Source: Actinomycetota bacterium (GTDB lineage Bacteria > Actinomycetota > Acidimicrobiia > Acidimicrobiales > Ilumatobacteraceae). From it: a stretch of 7,942 nt of DNA. The position numbers and the translations under genes were made by a program. The notes beneath the pieces are model-generated. The model was not told where the DNA came from, searched no databases, and was given only the letters and a program-made list of their open reading frames with translations. Shown in pieces: positions 5,783 to 7,942 of this stretch. The stretch lies in contig SYNW01000009.1 in the NCBI GenBank assembly GCA_005805045.1, forward strand, positions 1-7,942, in the 5' to 3' direction. Numbering within the stretch: position 1 is the stretch's first letter; each line of letters begins with the position of its first letter.

Positions 5783-7942
5783 TTGCCAAAAGCCAAACGC
5801 GTTCACGAGATCGCCAAAGAACTCGGAATGACAAACGCGGAGGTCATTGACCTCAGCGGAAAGCTTGGCATTGGCGTTAAGGGCCCAGCGTCGACTGTCA
5901 TCGATGCCCAGGCTGATCGCATTCGTGCGCGCGCAGAACGTGAAGGACTCATTCGCGATGTGCAACCTGAAGAGGTATCTGACAAGCCAGCCAAAAAATC
6001 TGCGGCAAAAAAAGTTGCTGGTGTGAAGAAAGTTGCGACAACGAAAAAAAGCGCTGCGAAGAAAGTTGTCAAAAAGAAAGATGTCGAAGAAGTTGAAGTT
6101 GCACCGGTTGTTGTAGAAGCACCGACCGCACCCGTTGCGCCTGCGGCATCTGTTGCACCGCGCGAGGCTGAGGGTGGCGCTGGCCGTGTAATTTCATCCA
6201 CTCAGCCAAATCGTCCAGGTGCAGTTACCGGTGCGACGACCAATGCACGACCTGCGCCAACGCGACCGATTCAACCGTTGCAACCACAACCTGTTCGACC
6301 AGCGGTGCAACCGCAAGCGCCTGCGGCACGTACCACGCCGCAACAACCATTGCGTCCAGCGACTCCGGGTGCGCGGCCGATTCCGCCACCGCCAGGTTCT
6401 TCGCGGCCGATTCCGCCACCGCCAGTTTCGCGTCGACCAGAAGGTGGTGTGACGCGTCCGCCGTTTAATCGTCCGCCGCAACGCAGCAGCTCGCCGTCGA
6501 CGAATGCACGCACGGGTCGAATTCCTGCTTCGCAACTTGGTCGTGGTCCGGCTGGTTCGGGTGGTCGCACAACGCCAGATCGTGGTGCACCTGGTCGCGG
6601 CCCGGGCGGCGGTCGTCCTGGTGCGCCGACTGGTGGTCGTGGTACGGCGCTTGGTCGCAGCAGTCCGTCAGGTCCGGGAGGTCGCCCAGGTGGTGGTCGT
6701 GGTCCGGGCGGAGGACAGCGTCGTGGCCCGCGCAAAAAAACTCGGGGCGAGCGTCGTCGTGAATTTGACGAGCAGTTGCCGCAGGCGCCGACTAGTTATA
6801 CGCCGAGTGCGACACCGCCCCCAGAGGGCATAGTAGTTATTGAACGTGGATGCTCGTCGCAAGAGTTCGCGCCGAAATTGAATCGCACGCCAGCCGATGT
6901 GGTGCGCTTTTTGCTTGAGCACGGCGAAATGGTGACGGCGACGATGACGCTTGTCGACGAACAAATGGAGCTGTTCGCGCTTGAAATTGGTGCCGAGATT
7001 TTGCTCGTCGATCCGGGTCAACAAGAAGAGCTCGAGTTGCAAGCAATGTTCGACGACTCGGATGATGACGACCCAGAAGCGCAGGCGATTCGTCCGCCGA
7101 TCATCACGATCATGGGTCACGTCGACCACGGAAAGACGACGCTGCTCGACAAAATTCGCAACGCGAATGTCGTGGCGGGTGAGGCAGGTGGCATCACTCA
7201 GCATATTGGTGCGTATCAAATCGAAAAAGGTGGCAAGAAGATCACATTTATCGACACACCTGGTCATGCTGCGTTCACCAAAATGCGTGCGCGTGGAGCC
7301 GGGGTAACCGACATCGTCGTGCTCGTCGTCGCTGCAGATGACGGTGTGATGCCACAAACTATTGAGGCGATCAACCATGCTCGTGTTGCAGGTGTGCCGA
7401 TTGTCGTTGCGCTCAACAAGATTGACAAACAAAACGCCGATGTTCAGCGCGTATTGGCTGGTTTGGCCGAACAACAACTCACGCCGGAAGCCTGGGGTGG
7501 CGACACGATCGTGGTCGAGATGTCGGCACAAAGTGGACTTGGTGTCGACGATTTGCTCGAGCAACTAAACGTTGTCGCCGAACTCGAAGAACTTATGGCC
7601 AACCCGACGGGTCGAGCCAAAGGTGTCGTGCTCGAAGCGCAACTGGATATTGGCCGCGGACCAGTTGCGACAATTTTGGTCGACAAGGGCACGCTTAAAG
7701 TGGGCGATCCGATTGTGGCTGGTGCAGCCTGGGGCAAAGTAAGAGCGCTAATCAACGACCGTGGGGAACAAGTCAAAGAAGTCGGGCCTTCGGCACCGGT
7801 GCAGGTTTTGGGTCTGTCAGCAGTGCCGGGTGCGGGTGAAGAATTCAGATCAGCACCAGATGAGCGCACGGCACGAACAGTTGCTGGCGCGCGCGAACAG
7901 CGATTCAGGGCGATGAACCAACGCGGTGATGCTCGTGTGCAA
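5783..7942 (+). CDS. infB: Translation initiation factor IF-2, partial (3' end off window)
   Basis: The frame is open for 720 codons to the window's last base without a stop; about a quarter of the protein is missing. IF-2 is the GTPase that brings fMet-tRNA to the 30S subunit and promotes subunit joining. Residues 1-55 are an IF2_N domain ('KRVHEIAKELGMTNAEVIDL'). Next come a Lys/Ala block (68-100), a Pro/Ala block (105-235) with two RPIPPPP copies, and a Gly/Arg-rich block (250-325). A second IF2_N-like domain spans 350-410. The G domain has G1 GHVDHGKT (445-452), switch I 'GGITQHIGA' (469-477), G3 DTPGH (491-495), G4 NKID (545-548) and G5 SAQSG (581-585). The beta-barrel domain II starts near 615 and runs to the window edge. 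The start is taken as TTG because the next in-frame ATG (5828) would cut the first IF2_N helix. It lies 5 bases after the nusA stop. Confidence 0.97.
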   Translation, partial: MPKAKRVHEIAKELGMTNAEVIDLSGKLGIGVKGPASTVIDAQADRIRARAEREGLIRDVQPEEVSDKPAKKSAAKKVAGVKKVATTKKSAAKKVVKKKDVEEVEVAPVVVEAPTAPVAPAASVAPREAEGGAGRVISSTQPNRPGAVTGATTNARPAPTRPIQPLQPQPVRPAVQPQAPAARTTPQQPLRPATPGARPIPPPPGSSRPIPPPPVSRRPEGGVTRPPFNRPPQRSSSPSTNARTGRIPASQLGRGPAGSGGRTTPDRGAPGRGPGGGRPGAPTGGRGTALGRSSPSGPGGRPGGGRGPGGGQRRGPRKKTRGERRREFDEQLPQAPTSYTPSATPPPEGIVVIERGCSSQEFAPKLNRTPADVVRFLLEHGEMVTATMTLVDEQMELFALEIGAEILLVDPGQQEELELQAMFDDSDDDDPEAQAIRPPIITIMGHVDHGKTTLLDKIRNANVVAGEAGGITQHIGAYQIEKGGKKITFIDTPGHAAFTKMRARGAGVTDIVVLVVAADDGVMPQTIEAINHARVAGVPIVVALNKIDKQNADVQRVLAGLAEQQLTPEAWGGDTIVVEMSAQSGLGVDDLLEQLNVVAELEELMANPTGRAKGVVLEAQLDIGRGPVATILVDKGTLKVGDPIVAGAAWGKVRALINDRGEQVKEVGPSAPVQVLGLSAVPGAGEEFRSAPDERTARTVAGAREQRFRAMNQRGDARVQ
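6372..6425 (+). repeat. Direct repeat in infB, 24 identical bases at 30-base period
   Basis: Positions 6372-6395 and 6402-6425 are identical. They encode RPIPPPP twice, at residues 198-204 and 208-214, within the proline-rich linker of IF-2. The 30-base period keeps the reading frame, as expected from an in-frame duplication of a 10-residue unit. Confidence 0.85.

Noticed and set aside
5993..6050. Runs of six to seven A in infB (5993-5998, 6007-6013, 6044-6050) as programmed frameshift sites
   Set aside because: They encode Lys in the Lys/Ala-rich linker, the frame continues correctly through all of them, and no stimulatory structure is evident.
6271..6735. Minus-strand open frame rich in Pro, Gly and Arg
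   Set aside because: Its composition is the mirror of the Gly/Arg/Pro-rich linker of IF-2 on the other strand; nothing independent supports it.
6668..7564. Minus-strand open frame of 298 codons opposite infB
   Set aside because: It is antisense to the conserved IF-2 G domain, has no family signature, and starts inside infB; it reflects the codon bias of infB.

Overview
The window looks like chromosomal housekeeping DNA from a bacterium, most likely an actinobacterium. The ProS N-terminus matches, as I remember them, the starts of actinobacterial class-II prolyl-tRNA synthetases. The IF-2 N-terminus (IF2_N helix, Lys/Ala block, Pro-rich block, long Gly/Arg-rich block) is also typical of that phylum. 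GC content is moderate by eye, not the very high GC of streptomycetes. Together with a Thr/Pro-rich tail on a secreted protein, this makes an Acidimicrobiia-like or freshwater actinobacterial lineage a reasonable but unproven guess.

Layout. (1) Positions 1-246, plus strand: the 3' end of a leucyl aminopeptidase (M17, PepA type). (2) Positions 3834 down to 243, minus strand: a tightly packed probable operon of proS (prolyl-tRNA synthetase), manA (class I mannose-6-phosphate isomerase) and a secreted SGNH/GDSL-type hydrolase. The last gene runs convergently into the aminopeptidase so that the two stop codons overlap, and a small GC hairpin with a U-rich run for the minus strand sits on that junction. 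(3) Positions 3835-4041: a divergent intergenic region, the only sizeable non-coding stretch (207 bases). It holds a strong hairpin with a T-run oriented toward rimP, a second hairpin with a TTCG loop, and a strong ribosome binding site. (4) Positions 4042-7942, plus strand: rimP, nusA (ATGA overlap) and infB (5-base gap, TTG start), with infB running off the window in frame.

How the genes fit together. The plus-strand cluster is the conserved transcription/translation operon: RimP matures the 30S subunit, NusA controls RNA polymerase pausing, termination and antitermination, and IF-2 delivers initiator tRNA. A terminator-like hairpin in the rimP leader suggests attenuation of the whole operon, and NusA itself is an obvious candidate regulator. 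ProS on the divergent side supplies prolyl-tRNA. ManA and the SGNH hydrolase may serve sugar-nucleotide and cell-envelope chemistry, but only their position links them.

I see no previously undescribed system, mobile element, CRISPR array, tRNA or rRNA. The points worth a second look are the leader hairpins, the non-ATG start of infB, the absence of ylxR between nusA and infB, the unusual KH2 loop and tail of NusA, and the stop-codon-overlapping terminator at the convergent junction.
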